Of a stretch of DNA of 64,000 nucleotides, positions 27,814 through 37,364 are shown piece after piece. The stretch covers positions 1 through 64,000 of the forward strand of contig JAYVEV010000116.1 in NCBI GenBank assembly GCA_043773745.1. Reading direction: 5' to 3'. Under the pieces are notes generated by a model. The model was not told the DNA's origin, did no database searches, and was given only the letters and a program-made list of their open reading frames with translations. Position 1 is the stretch's first letter; each line of letters starts with the position of its first letter. Made by a program: the position numbers and the translations under genes. This stretch comes from UKL13-2 sp043773745. GTDB taxonomy: Bacteria > Pseudomonadota > Gammaproteobacteria > Burkholderiales > Usitatibacteraceae.

Positions 27814-27909
27814 AGCGAGATGATACCGCGCCAACCACACGTCATCCCGTCAATATCAGTGATTACCTCAATTTTTTAGCGTTAAACCGAACGAGCCAAT
27901 AAGTAACAT

Positions 27910-29097
27910 TTAGCTTCGTCCAAATATAATTTTTTCTTGCCCCATCAGACGCGTCAACATCACGATAGAAAAAATGGTAATAATTGCACAAACACCCAGC
28001 GGTATCAGGAAATGAATGGCCTCCAGATGTTCGCCTCGCAAAATTCGTGTCAGCACCATCATCTGCCCCAGCATCGGTACAAATAATTGCCAGGTTGCAT
28101 CTTTTAATTGTGCGAACATTGCAATGATAGGGACAAAGGACACCACGGTATAAAGATAGCTGACATAGGTCTGCGCCTCCTTGAAGCTGCGCCCGAAAGT
28201 GGCAATCAACATTTGCAGTGAACCAATAGCGGGCGTGAACGGCAACAGCATCACCGCAAAGCCGAGATACTGCATGCTGCTCAGGGAAACCACGCTGGCA
28301 ATTTTGGGCAGCGGGTAAAACGTTAGCGTAGCCGCAAAGCCCGCCAGCAACAGCAACACGATACCCATGCCATAACAAGCGACTGCCAGCCATTTGCCAA
28401 CTATCAAGCTTGGGCGCGGTATCGGGTTCATCAGCAGCGGCTCAAGCGAGCCCCGCTCACGCTCACCCGCCGTCATATCGATCGCTACCGCCATGCAGCC
28501 GGTGATGCCGACAATCAACGTGAGCCACGGAATAATGAATAACAACATAGCCGCGCGTTGGGCCGGCGTGCCCATATTGGTGTCTTGCACCTCAACCGCG
28601 CGCAGCAGATTGGGGGAAACGCCACGCGCGATCAGCCGCTGGGTGCTGACTTCACGGTTAAACGCCGTGATCAAGCGCCTGAGGATGCCGATTGATTGTC
28701 CGCTCGCGTCCTGACGGGTATCGTCATACACCAGCTCAACCTCGGCGCGGCCCGTCACAAATTTTTCGGTAAAGTCCTTTGGTATTACCAGCACAGCATC
28801 GTGCTTACCCTGGCTGATCAGAACTCGGTAATCGGACTTAGGTTCTTTAACCGTGAAGTCTTGCCGCGCAAAAAAATTAGCGAGTTGAGGGGAATACATT
28901 ACATTCTGTACGAACACCTCTTTCTTTTCCGCCTTTTCTTCGATGCTTGAAATGAAATAGCTCATACCAATCAGCACCAGCGGACCAACTGCAACGGACG
29001 AAACAAAAATCATCATTGCCGTACGGCGATCCCGCAAATGATCACGCAGCTCTTTTTTGAGAACCGTCAATATGGTTTTGAAATCCAGAGCGCCCAT
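27910..29097 (-). CDS. natB: NatB-like ABC-2 permease
   Basis: The membrane component of an ABC exporter of the NatAB type (sodium efflux in Bacillus; substrate here not proven). The 395-residue protein has an N-terminal helix (SSVAVGPLVLIGMSYFI), a long external domain and a C-terminal cluster of about five helices (AAMLLFIIPWLTLIVGITGCM, GMGIVLLLLAGFAATL, YLGFAVMLLPFTPAIG and others). The loop DMTAGERERGSLEPLLMNP is diagnostic of this permease family. It starts immediately after the natA stop. Last gene of the three-gene operon. Confidence 0.88.
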   Translation of the reverse strand: MGALDFKTILTVLKKELRDHLRDRRTAMMIFVSSVAVGPLVLIGMSYFISSIEEKAEKKEVFVQNVMYSPQLANFFARQDFTVKEPKSDYRVLISQGKHDAVLVIPKDFTEKFVTGRAEVELVYDDTRQDASGQSIGILRRLITAFNREVSTQRLIARGVSPNLLRAVEVQDTNMGTPAQRAAMLLFIIPWLTLIVGITGCMAVAIDMTAGERERGSLEPLLMNPIPRPSLIVGKWLAVACYGMGIVLLLLAGFAATLTFYPLPKIASVVSLSSMQYLGFAVMLLPFTPAIGSLQMLIATFGRSFKEAQTYVSYLYTVVSFVPIIAMFAQLKDATWQLFVPMLGQMMVLTRILRGEHLEAIHFLIPLGVCAIITIFSIVMLTRLMGQEKIIFGRS

Positions 29098-29862
29098 TTA
29101 TCTAGCCCCTTCGTGTTGGGGTTGATGTGACTCGCTTGGCTCGTGTTCAATCTCTGCCAGCGATACAAAAGCATCCTCCAGATTGGTTTTACCGGACATC
29201 GCCAGCAGCTCATCGGTGGTGCCTTGGGCAGTCACACGCCCGCGCGAGATGATGATGATCTCATCACATAACGCAGCGACTTCCTGCATGATATGGCTGG
29301 AAAACATAACCGTGCGGCCTTCGGCTTTAAGACGCTTGACCAGCTCACGCAGCGCGCGAGTTGTCATGACATCAAGCCCGTTAGTCGGCTCATCCAGAAT
29401 GACATGAGAAGGCTCGTGTACCAGCGTACGCACAATGGCCACCTTCATTTTTTCGCCTTGGGAAAAACCTTCAGTGCGACGATCCAAAATATCTTTCATA
29501 TCCAGCAGTTCAACATAACGAGCAATGGTTGCCTCCGATTTCGCGGCATCAATTCCGCGCAAATCGGCGTAGTAGCGAATATTTTCACGTGCCGTCATGC
29601 GGGTGTATAGACCCCGTGCGTCGGTCAACAGACCTGAGGTACGACGCACCTCATCAGCAGCCTGGCTAACATCAAAGCCATTCACTGAGACGCTACCGCC
29701 GTCAATGCTGACCAGTGAGCCGATCATGCGAATGGTGGTTGTTTTACCGGCGCCGTTGGGGCCCAGCAAACCGGTGATGGCACCACCCTTTGCGACGAAA
29801 CTTACACCATCTACCGCGATGACATTGCCAAAGTTTTTTTTCAGATTGCGGACTTCAATCAT
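29098..29862 (-). CDS. natA: NatA-like ABC transporter ATP-binding protein
   Basis: The ATPase of the NatAB-type exporter. The 254-residue protein has Walker A GLLGPNGAGKTT, a signature-like FSQGEKMKVAIVR (in place of LSGGQ), Walker B SHVILDEPTNGLD and the H-loop MFSSHIMQEV. Its stop abuts the natB start, and its own start overlaps the upstream peptidase stop by four bases. This is a tightly coupled operon and suggests the peptidase and transporter are made together. Confidence 0.92.
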   Translation of the reverse strand: MIEVRNLKKNFGNVIAVDGVSFVAKGGAITGLLGPNGAGKTTTIRMIGSLVSIDGGSVSVNGFDVSQAADEVRRTSGLLTDARGLYTRMTARENIRYYADLRGIDAAKSEATIARYVELLDMKDILDRRTEGFSQGEKMKVAIVRTLVHEPSHVILDEPTNGLDVMTTRALRELVKRLKAEGRTVMFSSHIMQEVAALCDEIIIISRGRVTAQGTTDELLAMSGKTNLEDAFVSLAEIEHEPSESHQPQHEGAR

Positions 29863-31451
29863 TTTATTTTCCCTGTTGTATCGCTTGCCGTGCTAACTTC
29901 TTTTGACTGTTCTGCCGTCTGAACCCGATGCTCACCGGATAATTTTTTCTCCTTTGGAGGCTCATAGAAAAGCGGGCGCGGCAGTTTTTTCAAACATTCG
30001 CCATCCAGCCCCAATGCACTCGCCGTTTCAATAAATTTCTTGACGAGCTTCGGTGCGCAACCTTTGTGTGAAACCCCGTGCCCTGCATTAGGTGCAATGA
30101 AATGAACCGCGTTGACGAGTGATTTTTTAACTTCTTCGCCATGAATAGGCGGCGTTACTGGATCCAAGCCACCGCTCAAAATCAATACCGGCTTATCGGA
30201 TTTAACCGGCTGGTCAAAATCAGCAGCCATTTTACCTTTGGGCCACGCCTCACAAGCTTTGGCGAATTCATCAACAAATAAGCGGCGGAATGGCGCAATG
30301 CCCGCCGCACGCTCTAACGAGGTCGGCTGATAACGCGGAACGTCTTCCGCGCATGACACCGATAAGCGCATGCCAAACGCAATCTGATCCTCCGCCATAT
30401 CACTGAACATTCCACTCAATGCCATCAACATGCCATAGTCGCCAGCTGCTGCCCTACTCACCGCTGCGGGCAATGTGGCGGCCATTTCCGGTACATAGAG
30501 CGTGGAAAAAATGGCGGCCAACACCATATCGCGAGTTACTTCAACTTCGCTTGAAATGCCACTGAGCGGATCGGCTAACATCACTTTGCGAGGCGATTTG
30601 ATCAGGTTGGCCAGTAGCAAATCAACTTGCTGCCGCAGCACAGGGAAATTTTTCGCACAGGTGCTTTCATTTTCACAGGCGGCGAGGAGTTTGCTATAGG
30701 CCGCCCCTGCATCACGTGCAAAATCGACCGGCAGCGCCATTGAGGGCGGTGCCACCCCATCAATGACCACACTGCGAACTCGCTCGGGATAACGGCGCAA
30801 ATATTCCATTGATGAGCGGGTTCCGTATGAAGCGCCCCACAAATTAATTTTGTCGTAGCCTAGCGCCTCGCGAACCGCCTCATAATCGGCCATGGCAATG
30901 GTGGTGGTGTACTGCGTCAGATCGGCGTTTTTTGCCAGTACATTCCGACACTCCTCAATAATTTTTTTGACTTTAGTGTCGCGCGTAGCCGTGTAGGCTA
31001 ACGCAGCCAATGACGGATCAGTCATGTCAGGCATTTTGCACATGAGCCCATTGGATTTTCCGGTGCCGCGCTGATCGATCAACACAATATCGCGCTTGTT
31101 AATCAGGCTGCCGAGTATTGCCAACGCCTGCGGTGCCAGCATGGTTGCTGCCTGCCCTGGCCCGCCCGCAAACAGAAAAATAGGGTCAGGCTCTTTGACT
31201 CGCGCCGTTGCGGGTAACACCACAATATTGAGACCAATTTTGCGGCCTTGTTTGGTTTCACGGTTTTCGATGACCTCCAGCGTGGCGCATCTGACTTCGT
31301 TTTCAACGCCCTTGATTCGGCAAGGTTTGAGCAACGCCGGTGAACCAGCTGAAATGGCCGTGCCGGTTGGCAGTGCAGCATCACTGCAGGCCGACAGCAC
31401 GCCCAACGTCCCTATTGCCATTATTAAAATGAATGCTCTTGGGTTTGACAT
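29859..31451 (-). CDS. TAP-like alpha/beta hydrolase lipoprotein (tripeptidyl aminopeptidase family)
   Basis: A 530-residue predicted lipoprotein (lipobox GVLSAC) with an alpha/beta hydrolase core: FLFAGGPGQAATML, DQRGTGKSNGL, nucleophile WGASYGTRSSMEYLRRYP, and a C-terminal TAP-like domain with ILSGGLDPVTPP and the His in NAGHGVSHKGC. The family comprises prolyl and tripeptidyl aminopeptidases (S33). A polar tail of about 40 residues follows. It overlaps natA by ATGA, so it is translationally coupled to the exporter genes. The upstream 187 bases separate it from the divergent methyltransferase gene. Confidence 0.9.
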   Translation of the reverse strand: MSNPRAFILIMAIGTLGVLSACSDAALPTGTAISAGSPALLKPCRIKGVENEVRCATLEVIENRETKQGRKIGLNIVVLPATARVKEPDPIFLFAGGPGQAATMLAPQALAILGSLINKRDIVLIDQRGTGKSNGLMCKMPDMTDPSLAALAYTATRDTKVKKIIEECRNVLAKNADLTQYTTTIAMADYEAVREALGYDKINLWGASYGTRSSMEYLRRYPERVRSVVIDGVAPPSMALPVDFARDAGAAYSKLLAACENESTCAKNFPVLRQQVDLLLANLIKSPRKVMLADPLSGISSEVEVTRDMVLAAIFSTLYVPEMAATLPAAVSRAAAGDYGMLMALSGMFSDMAEDQIAFGMRLSVSCAEDVPRYQPTSLERAAGIAPFRRLFVDEFAKACEAWPKGKMAADFDQPVKSDKPVLILSGGLDPVTPPIHGEEVKKSLVNAVHFIAPNAGHGVSHKGCAPKLVKKFIETASALGLDGECLKKLPRPLFYEPPKEKKLSGEHRVQTAEQSKEVSTASDTTGKIK

Positions 31452-31638
31452 GTTGAATTGACTCTTTGAAAGTAGAAACCAGCCTGCACGTTACGGGATG
31501 TCACGTGCCCCTGTCAAAGCTCGTGTGACGAAAGCCGATTCGAGAGGATGAAGAACGTTGTTTACCGGATAAATGAGCTAAATGATTTAGTCATGTGCCA
31601 GTAGCCAGTATGAATGCGCACGCTTTATAATTGTCCTG

Positions 31639-32313
31639 ATGAAAACACCAACCTCCAGCGCTAACGCCGTTTCCACCTCAACGCCCGCATTTCCCAGGGT
31701 TGATCCCGCTGCACCCGAATTTTGGAATCTGCGTTTTGAAGCCGCGTTTACGCCGTGGGATCACGGTGGCGTACCCGCATGCCTTAGGCAGTATATTGAT
31801 GACAAGCTATCAGCTGCGCAATCCCCGCCTTCCAAAAAATACCGGGTGCTGATTCCCGGTTGCGGTTCTGCCCATGAGGTCAAACTATTTGCCGATCTCG
31901 ACTGGGATGTCACCGCCATTGATTTTTCCCCGGCGGCTGTGGCACAGGCACAACGCATCTTGGGCGCAGATAGCGCATTGGCATCGATGGTTAAGGAACA
32001 GGATTTCTTTGGCGAGACGGTGGGGTCTGAGCGTTTCGATATTGTTTATGAACGCGCTTTTTTATGTGCCCTGCCGCGCAAGTTGTGGCATGGTTGGTCG
32101 CAGCGGGTAGCCCAGCTCATTCCTCCTGGCGGACAATTAATTGGCTTTTTTTTCAGCGAGATTAGCGATAAAGGGCCGCCCTTTGGTCTGGCGCAAGACG
32201 AACTGGAGATAATGTTGCTGCCAAATTTTATGCGTACCCAGTTACAAAGACCCGCCGATTCAATTCCTATTTTTGCGGGCAAAGAAACCTGGCAAGTCTG
32301 GACAAGGCGCTAG
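31639..32313 (+). CDS. TPMT-family SAM-dependent methyltransferase
   Basis: A 224-residue methyltransferase of the thiopurine methyltransferase type. Visible features are the family N-terminal FWNLRFEAAFTPWDHGGVP, the SAM-binding motif I RVLIPGCGSAHEVK, the following acidic strand (VTAIDFSPAAV) and the motif FDIVYERAFLCALP. Bacterial members act on thiols, tellurite or selenium compounds; this protein's substrate is not evident. It is divergent from the peptidase gene and convergent with the PAS-domain gene. Confidence 0.88.
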   Translation: MKTPTSSANAVSTSTPAFPRVDPAAPEFWNLRFEAAFTPWDHGGVPACLRQYIDDKLSAAQSPPSKKYRVLIPGCGSAHEVKLFADLDWDVTAIDFSPAAVAQAQRILGADSALASMVKEQDFFGETVGSERFDIVYERAFLCALPRKLWHGWSQRVAQLIPPGGQLIGFFFSEISDKGPPFGLAQDELEIMLLPNFMRTQLQRPADSIPIFAGKETWQVWTRR

Positions 32314-32336
32314 TAGCAGTTGATAAAGTCGCCAAG

Positions 32337-33476
32337 CTAATAGGTTTTGCGGGCCATGTTTCGTACATTTGAATTGTTTGAACTGGTTCCGCGTTCCGGC
32401 GCTGCATAATTTTCAGTAATGATGATCGCAATCCGCGACGGTGTGCGGTCATCTGACAAAATCGGCGTCACATAAAAACGCACCGGAATACGCTGGAGAT
32501 CGCGTGTAACCAATGGCACATCAATAGTCGTGGCACTGTCCTCATCAAAGAGTTTTTTCACGAATGCGTTGATATTGCCTTGGCGCTCAGGCGGAAAAAA
32601 CAATTCGCCAAAGTTTTGACCCATTACCTCATTGAGGTGATAGCCCAGCAAATGACTGGCTGCAGCGTTCCACGTCACGATACCCAAGTGGCTATCGCAT
32701 TCGATGACGGGTAACAGTGTTTTTTCGACATGGCTTGCAAAATTACTCGCGCGGCGGCGCTGGTCCAGTTGGGCCCGTTTGACTACGGCAGTGCGATGCA
32801 TCAATTGACTGTTTTGCGCACCCAGCTCACTATTGAACGAATTCAATTGTTCGACTAAGCTTTCGTTTTGTAATTCAAGCGACAGCCTGTTGACAACCGC
32901 CCGGTGTTGCTTGAACGAAAAAAACATTACCGTGAAAATAAAAAATAGTGCCATGATTCCCGGCAGCCACTGTAGGCCACCGTGAATAAAAAATATATAG
33001 ATTATGGACGGTAGCGTAGCGGGAATGGTGAGTGCGGGATGCGCCCATTTTACAGCCGCAAACGGCACGATCGAACCGGCGACATAGCACACGATCACCA
33101 TGATGATAAATAGCTGGCGGTACACATCGGGCGAGGCAAACAGCACTGTGCCCAGCAGCCCCCACTGCAAGCCAGCCAAAAAATTAACTCCTACCATCAG
33201 CCGCGCCCAAAGGGTGGCGTTTTCGAGCGCATTGGGCTGCCGCCAATACTGCCAAAGTACCGTTGCACGAAGCAGCACAACCAGAGTTGCAAATGCAAAC
33301 CAGTACAGCCCAGCCTCCACGTCGCCGGACCGATAAATGACTGCAAGTGAAATACACGCGCCAACATAAGAGAACAACACGGCGTTAGGGGCAAGCTGAT
33401 ACAACACCTCAACCTGCCGCTGCTGCAGGCGATGCCTATCTACGCCAACTTGTGGTGACATAACCCTGGATTTCAT
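32337..33476 (-). CDS. Membrane PAS-domain protein without an output domain
   Basis: A 379-residue membrane sensor. The first 200 residues hold about five or six membrane helices (AVLFSYVGACISLAVIY, WFAFATLVVLLRATV, GVNFLAGLQWGLLGTVLF, LFIIMVIVCYVAGSIVPF, WLPGIMALFFIFTVMFF). This layout resembles the N-terminal half of many GGDEF/EAL proteins. A coiled coil and a PAS domain (about residues 250-355; VIECDSHLGIVTWNAAASHLLGY) follow. The protein ends after the PAS domain with a Ser/Asn-rich tail and has no kinase, GGDEF or EAL module. It lies downstream of the EAL-CBS-GGDEF gene on the same strand, which may be its partner. Confidence 0.82.
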   Translation of the reverse strand: MKSRVMSPQVGVDRHRLQQRQVEVLYQLAPNAVLFSYVGACISLAVIYRSGDVEAGLYWFAFATLVVLLRATVLWQYWRQPNALENATLWARLMVGVNFLAGLQWGLLGTVLFASPDVYRQLFIIMVIVCYVAGSIVPFAAVKWAHPALTIPATLPSIIYIFFIHGGLQWLPGIMALFFIFTVMFFSFKQHRAVVNRLSLELQNESLVEQLNSFNSELGAQNSQLMHRTAVVKRAQLDQRRRASNFASHVEKTLLPVIECDSHLGIVTWNAAASHLLGYHLNEVMGQNFGELFFPPERQGNINAFVKKLFDEDSATTIDVPLVTRDLQRIPVRFYVTPILSDDRTPSRIAIIITENYAAPERGTSSNNSNVRNMARKTY

Positions 33477-33724
33477 AAGGTGCGCGCTATTTAAATAATT
33501 ATGGGTAAAACCGCTGCAGCAAGTGATGCCATACGCTGCTGCAATTACTTTTTTATTATTTTTGCAATGTAGGCTGTTTACAACATAAAAAATGTGATGC
33601 AGTTCACAATTGCCCGTATTTAAGTGACAGTGTTTAACAAATACCCTGATTAAGGGATGCTTTAGGGTGCCCTATTGTCGTGTTGATCACGAAATTGCTT
33701 GTTAAAAACCTGATACAGATTGCG

Positions 33725-35578
33725 TCATGCCAGTCCGATTTTTGTCGAGGACTGTGCAACGGCGGGTACTGCTGCTGGGCTCAACAACACAATGTTGCTG
33801 CCCCGCTGCGCTTTCGCGCGATCTACCGCATCACGCACGGCAGACATAACGTCGTGCCGAGATTCATAAATTTCTGCGTTAATTTCAACCGCGCCTATAG
33901 ATAGACGCGGCAACGGCCTTACTTCAGCCGCCCTGCTACGGTCGCGGCTTTGCCAAAGAAAATTGCCTCGTTGGGCAATATCAGCTGACAACAGTGTGGC
34001 GAGGCGGCTCTCAAAATGCTTCAGCATTTCGGTCAACTGAGAGTGCCAATGCTCATTTTGCAACAACAATACGAACCGGTTACCGTAAATATGCCCTACA
34101 AAATCATGCTGCAAATTCAGTGCGCCTTCCAGCATTTCACCAGCCAACCGAATTAGTTCATCACCTTTTTGAAAGCCATAAGCATCGTTAAAGCCCTTCA
34201 TCGGATCAATTTCTACCATGCAGGCAACAAATGGCACACCCGCCGCCAGCAAGCGTTCAATCTGTTGATTGATGGGCACCGGGCCTGGCAATAAAGTAAG
34301 CGGGCTGGTATAACGAGCTGCGATCAGGTTGGCATCGTTTAACATGCGAATCACATCATTTGCGTTACCCATGCCCTGATACTGACCATTCTTGGTAAGG
34401 ATGAAACCGTCAGCGAGATGTTGCGGTGTTGCATCTGCCAGCAATACCGCTATCTGCGCCAAGGGCAGATTTACATCAATCAATAAGGGCGTAACGTTCA
34501 TGATGCTCTGCGCGGACTGAGAAAATTCGGCCGCATTGGCATCTGCCATGTGCTTGACCGCACGCACATGGCGCCTCGCAACGAATCCAACAGGCTTGCC
34601 AGCATCCACCACCGCCAGCGCATAACAGCCAGGCTGGCTGGTAAAAAGCTCGATAACATCACGGACCGTAACATTTGGGGAAACTGCTGGCACCGGACGC
34701 AGGAACTGGGCAGCTGTGACTAACCACGCTTGGCGATATTTCAGCGTCGGTACCACCGGAATTTTTAAATCGTCCAACGCTTTGCGAACTAACGGCAAAA
34801 AATCAACATTAGGGCGCTCAAGCGGATGCCCTATAAAAAAACCTTGGCCGCAGGCAATACCTAATTCCTGCACCATTTTAAAATCAGACTCTGTTTCTAT
34901 GCCCTCGGCGATGATACGGCTACCGCAGCTTTCGGCGATTTGCTGGATGGCTTTCAAAAATTGAATTTTGATTGGATCATTGGCAATACCTGTGACGAAA
35001 TGTTTGTCTGCTTTCACAAATTCAGGCTTGAGTTCTGACCATAGCCTGAGACTCGAAAAACCTTCACCGAGGTCATCAATTGCCACTCGGAAACCCATTG
35101 CACGGTAGACCATAAGCGCGGTACGGATTTTGTCAAAATGAGGTGTCGGCTCCTGCTCAGTCAATTCAATCACAATCTGCTCAGGTTTCAATTTTAGCTT
35201 CGTCAACTGACGAAGCGCACGCTCCGGATCGAACCCGGGCATACCAACAACACTTGGGGAAAGATTCAGGAATAATTTACCCGGCAATTGAAGCGCCGCA
35301 AATTGTCGAAGTACCGTATTCACGCAAATTCCGGAGAGCTCAGCCAGACTATCCAAATCTTGTGCCGCACTAAAGAGCTCAATCGGGGTATGGAAAATTG
35401 AATCCTTAGGGCCGCGGATTAAGGCTTCAAAGCCGAGGATGTGCTGCTCATGAAAACTGATAATGGGCTGGAATACACAGGTCAGTGATTTATGGCTGAG
35501 AATCTCCCGAAACAACTGCGCCCTGACCTCGCGTTGCATCGCCAGTTGTTGCTGTCTTTTCGATTGCTCAGAACCCAT
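33725..35578 (-). CDS. EAL-CBS-GGDEF cyclic-di-GMP phosphodiesterase
   Basis: A 617-residue cytoplasmic signalling protein. The EAL domain (about residues 20-260) appears catalytically complete: FEALIRGP, FLNLSP, IELTEQ, IDDLGEGFSSL, KADKHF, AEGIET and GQGFFIGHP. Two CBS repeats (about 285-420) follow, then a GGDEF-fold domain whose motif is degenerate (YGNRF), so it is probably a regulatory rather than a synthetic module. ATG 35578 is the start because AGGAGACC lies just upstream; open frame continues to 35605. Net activity is likely c-di-GMP breakdown tuned by the CBS and degenerate GGDEF parts. Confidence 0.92.
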   Translation of the reverse strand: MGSEQSKRQQQLAMQREVRAQLFREILSHKSLTCVFQPIISFHEQHILGFEALIRGPKDSIFHTPIELFSAAQDLDSLAELSGICVNTVLRQFAALQLPGKLFLNLSPSVVGMPGFDPERALRQLTKLKLKPEQIVIELTEQEPTPHFDKIRTALMVYRAMGFRVAIDDLGEGFSSLRLWSELKPEFVKADKHFVTGIANDPIKIQFLKAIQQIAESCGSRIIAEGIETESDFKMVQELGIACGQGFFIGHPLERPNVDFLPLVRKALDDLKIPVVPTLKYRQAWLVTAAQFLRPVPAVSPNVTVRDVIELFTSQPGCYALAVVDAGKPVGFVARRHVRAVKHMADANAAEFSQSAQSIMNVTPLLIDVNLPLAQIAVLLADATPQHLADGFILTKNGQYQGMGNANDVIRMLNDANLIAARYTSPLTLLPGPVPINQQIERLLAAGVPFVACMVEIDPMKGFNDAYGFQKGDELIRLAGEMLEGALNLQHDFVGHIYGNRFVLLLQNEHWHSQLTEMLKHFESRLATLLSADIAQRGNFLWQSRDRSRAAEVRPLPRLSIGAVEINAEIYESRHDVMSAVRDAVDRAKAQRGSNIVLLSPAAVPAVAQSSTKIGLA

Positions 35579-35699
35579 GAGGTCTCCTGAATCTGCTGAC
35601 ATCACAGATAGGTGTTTTTCTACTGAAGAAACTGATTAACCTGCAATATTTTTAACCAGGTGCTAACAAGTCAAAACGCACATCTGGACAATGTAAAAA

Positions 35700-36557
35700 T
35701 TAGGCTGCACCATACTTTCGAAACCATGCCATCAAGCGTTTCCAGCCGTCTTTGGCTTCGCTCGGTCGATAGCTTGGACGATAGTCCGCGTAGAAACCGT
35801 GTGGCACATCATCATAGAGCACGATCTCTGAAACGCTGCCGGCCTTCTTGAGAGCTTCACGCATGGCCTCAACAGAATCAACGGAAATGCCTGTATCAGC
35901 ATCGCCATAAAGACCCAACACCGGCACCTTCAATTTGGCTGCAATATCGATCGGATGCGTCGGAGCTAGCGGGCTAGCAGGGCGTACCAAAGCGCCATAC
36001 CACGCCACCCCCGCTTTTAGTCGAGGGTTATGTGCCGCATACATCCACGTAATACGTCCACCCCAGCAGAATCCGGTAACAGCTACTTTGGATGCGTTAC
36101 CGCCGTTTTTTTCAGCCCAAGCAAACGCGGCATCCAGATCAGCCATGACTTGCGAATCCGGCACTTTGGAAGCAATCGCAAAAATATCCTTGATTTCTTT
36201 TAACTTGGAAACATCGCCCTGACGAGCGTATAACTCTGGCGCCACTGCAAGATAACCCTCTTTTGCAAAGCGACGACAAATATCCCTGAGGTGCTCATGC
36301 ACGCCAAGAATTTCTTGCACCACCAAGACTGTGGGCAAATTTTTACCTTCTTGGGGCATGGCGTAATAAGCTGGGATTTCACCGTCGCTGACTTTTATTT
36401 TTACTTCACCCGCCGTCAAGCCTTTACTATCGGTTGTGATCGTCTCGGCGCTTACGGGCACGACAGCCGCCGCAAAACCACCCGCCAACGCCGTCATTAC
36501 AAAATCGCGGCGCGAGTATTCTTCTTTAGGCGAAAAGGGAATAATGTCGGGATGCAC
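35700..36557 (-). CDS. Tat-exported dienelactone hydrolase family protein
   Basis: A 285-residue alpha/beta hydrolase related to carboxymethylenebutenolidase. The N-terminus has a twin-arginine signal (YSRRDFVMTALAGGFAAAV), so it is likely periplasmic, unlike the cytoplasmic classic enzyme. Catalytic elements are the Cys nucleophile in TGFCWGGR, Asp in GDADTGI and His in PHGFYADYR. A conserved VLVVQEILGVHEHLRDICRRFAKEGYLAVAPELY stretch, split across residues 75-110, supports the family. Real substrates of exported members are not well known. Confidence 0.9.
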   Translation of the reverse strand: MHPDIIPFSPKEEYSRRDFVMTALAGGFAAAVVPVSAETITTDSKGLTAGEVKIKVSDGEIPAYYAMPQEGKNLPTVLVVQEILGVHEHLRDICRRFAKEGYLAVAPELYARQGDVSKLKEIKDIFAIASKVPDSQVMADLDAAFAWAEKNGGNASKVAVTGFCWGGRITWMYAAHNPRLKAGVAWYGALVRPASPLAPTHPIDIAAKLKVPVLGLYGDADTGISVDSVEAMREALKKAGSVSEIVLYDDVPHGFYADYRPSYRPSEAKDGWKRLMAWFRKYGAA

Positions 36558-36684
36558 GGTACTTCCTCCAGCTACGATTTGCTAAAAATTATATTTTTTA
36601 ATAACGTCACGCCAATCTAGCTATCGCCAACAATTCTTAACCTGCTGGACATAGCAAGATGGCCTGCTCATTGTATTATTGCGT

Positions 36685-37299
36685 ATGAGAAGTCTAATCC
36701 TCTTTTGGTTTAGTGTGCTTATCTTCGCAGGCTTGTGCCCGCATCGGGTCGCAACTGCAGAGCCACTGACTAGTGCTGAAAAAATCGTTGCCGAAAAACA
36801 ATCCTCGACGCTTGTCGAGCGCGGCCCGACTGAGGAAGCACTGATCTATGCCCTTTCATTAATTGGCGTGAAGTACCGCTATGGCGGCAACACAGCTGAA
36901 ACCGGATTCGACTGTTCAGGATTTATACGCCACATATTTTCTGAAACGCTCGCACTTACGCTTCCGCGCAGCTCGTATGCAATGAGCAAACTCGGTGAAC
37001 GCATCGAGCAAGACAATCTGCAAGCGGGCGATCTGGTTTTTTTTAACACTTTAAAGCGCTCGTTTTCGCATGTTGGCCTCTATTTGGGAGATGGGCGCTT
37101 TGTGCATGCCCCCTCACGTGGCAAGACAGTTGAGATCGTTGACATGGATGACACTTATTGGCGTCGACGCTTTAACGGTGCGCGACGACTTATAGCAGCT
37201 CCTCCTGTGGCACTAACCGACACCGCTGTCAGTCCAGATACCTCTTTCGCTGAGCCCACGCTCTCGCATCGGCTGAGTAATAAACCAAAAAAAGAATAA
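36685..37299 (+). CDS. NlpC/P60 peptidoglycan endopeptidase (C40)
   Basis: A secreted cell-wall cysteine peptidase of 204 residues. A signal peptide (LILFWFSVLIFAGLCPHRVATA) leads to an NlpC/P60 domain (about residues 48-165). Catalytic features are the Cys in GFDCSGFIRHIF, the His in FSHVGLYLGDG and a polar third residue in FVHAPSRGK; YRYGGNTAETGFDCSG is the hallmark. The family cleaves D-Glu-Dap type bonds in stem peptides. The start is ATG 36685 rather than TTG 36679. It ends at a bidirectional terminator. Confidence 0.92.
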   Translation: MRSLILFWFSVLIFAGLCPHRVATAEPLTSAEKIVAEKQSSTLVERGPTEEALIYALSLIGVKYRYGGNTAETGFDCSGFIRHIFSETLALTLPRSSYAMSKLGERIEQDNLQAGDLVFFNTLKRSFSHVGLYLGDGRFVHAPSRGKTVEIVDMDDTYWRRRFNGARRLIAAPPVALTDTAVSPDTSFAEPTLSHRLSNKPKKE

Positions 37300-37300
37300 A

Positions 37301-37327
37301 AAAAACCGCATTGGGTATGCGGTTTTT
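37301..37327. terminator. Bidirectional intrinsic terminator
   Basis: A perfect 10-bp stem, AAAAACCGCA (37301-37310) with TGCGGTTTTT (37318-37327), and a seven-base loop. It has T-runs on both strands, placed between the convergent NlpC/P60 and DksA-family genes. Confidence 0.88.
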
Positions 37328-37364
37328 AGTTTCATGCCGGAGCGACAATTATGCAGCGGACGTT

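Noticed and set aside
27863..28393. Minus-strand ORF of 176 codons
   Set aside because: It lies in another frame of the NatB permease gene, has no family features and is Cys/His-rich by frame artefact.
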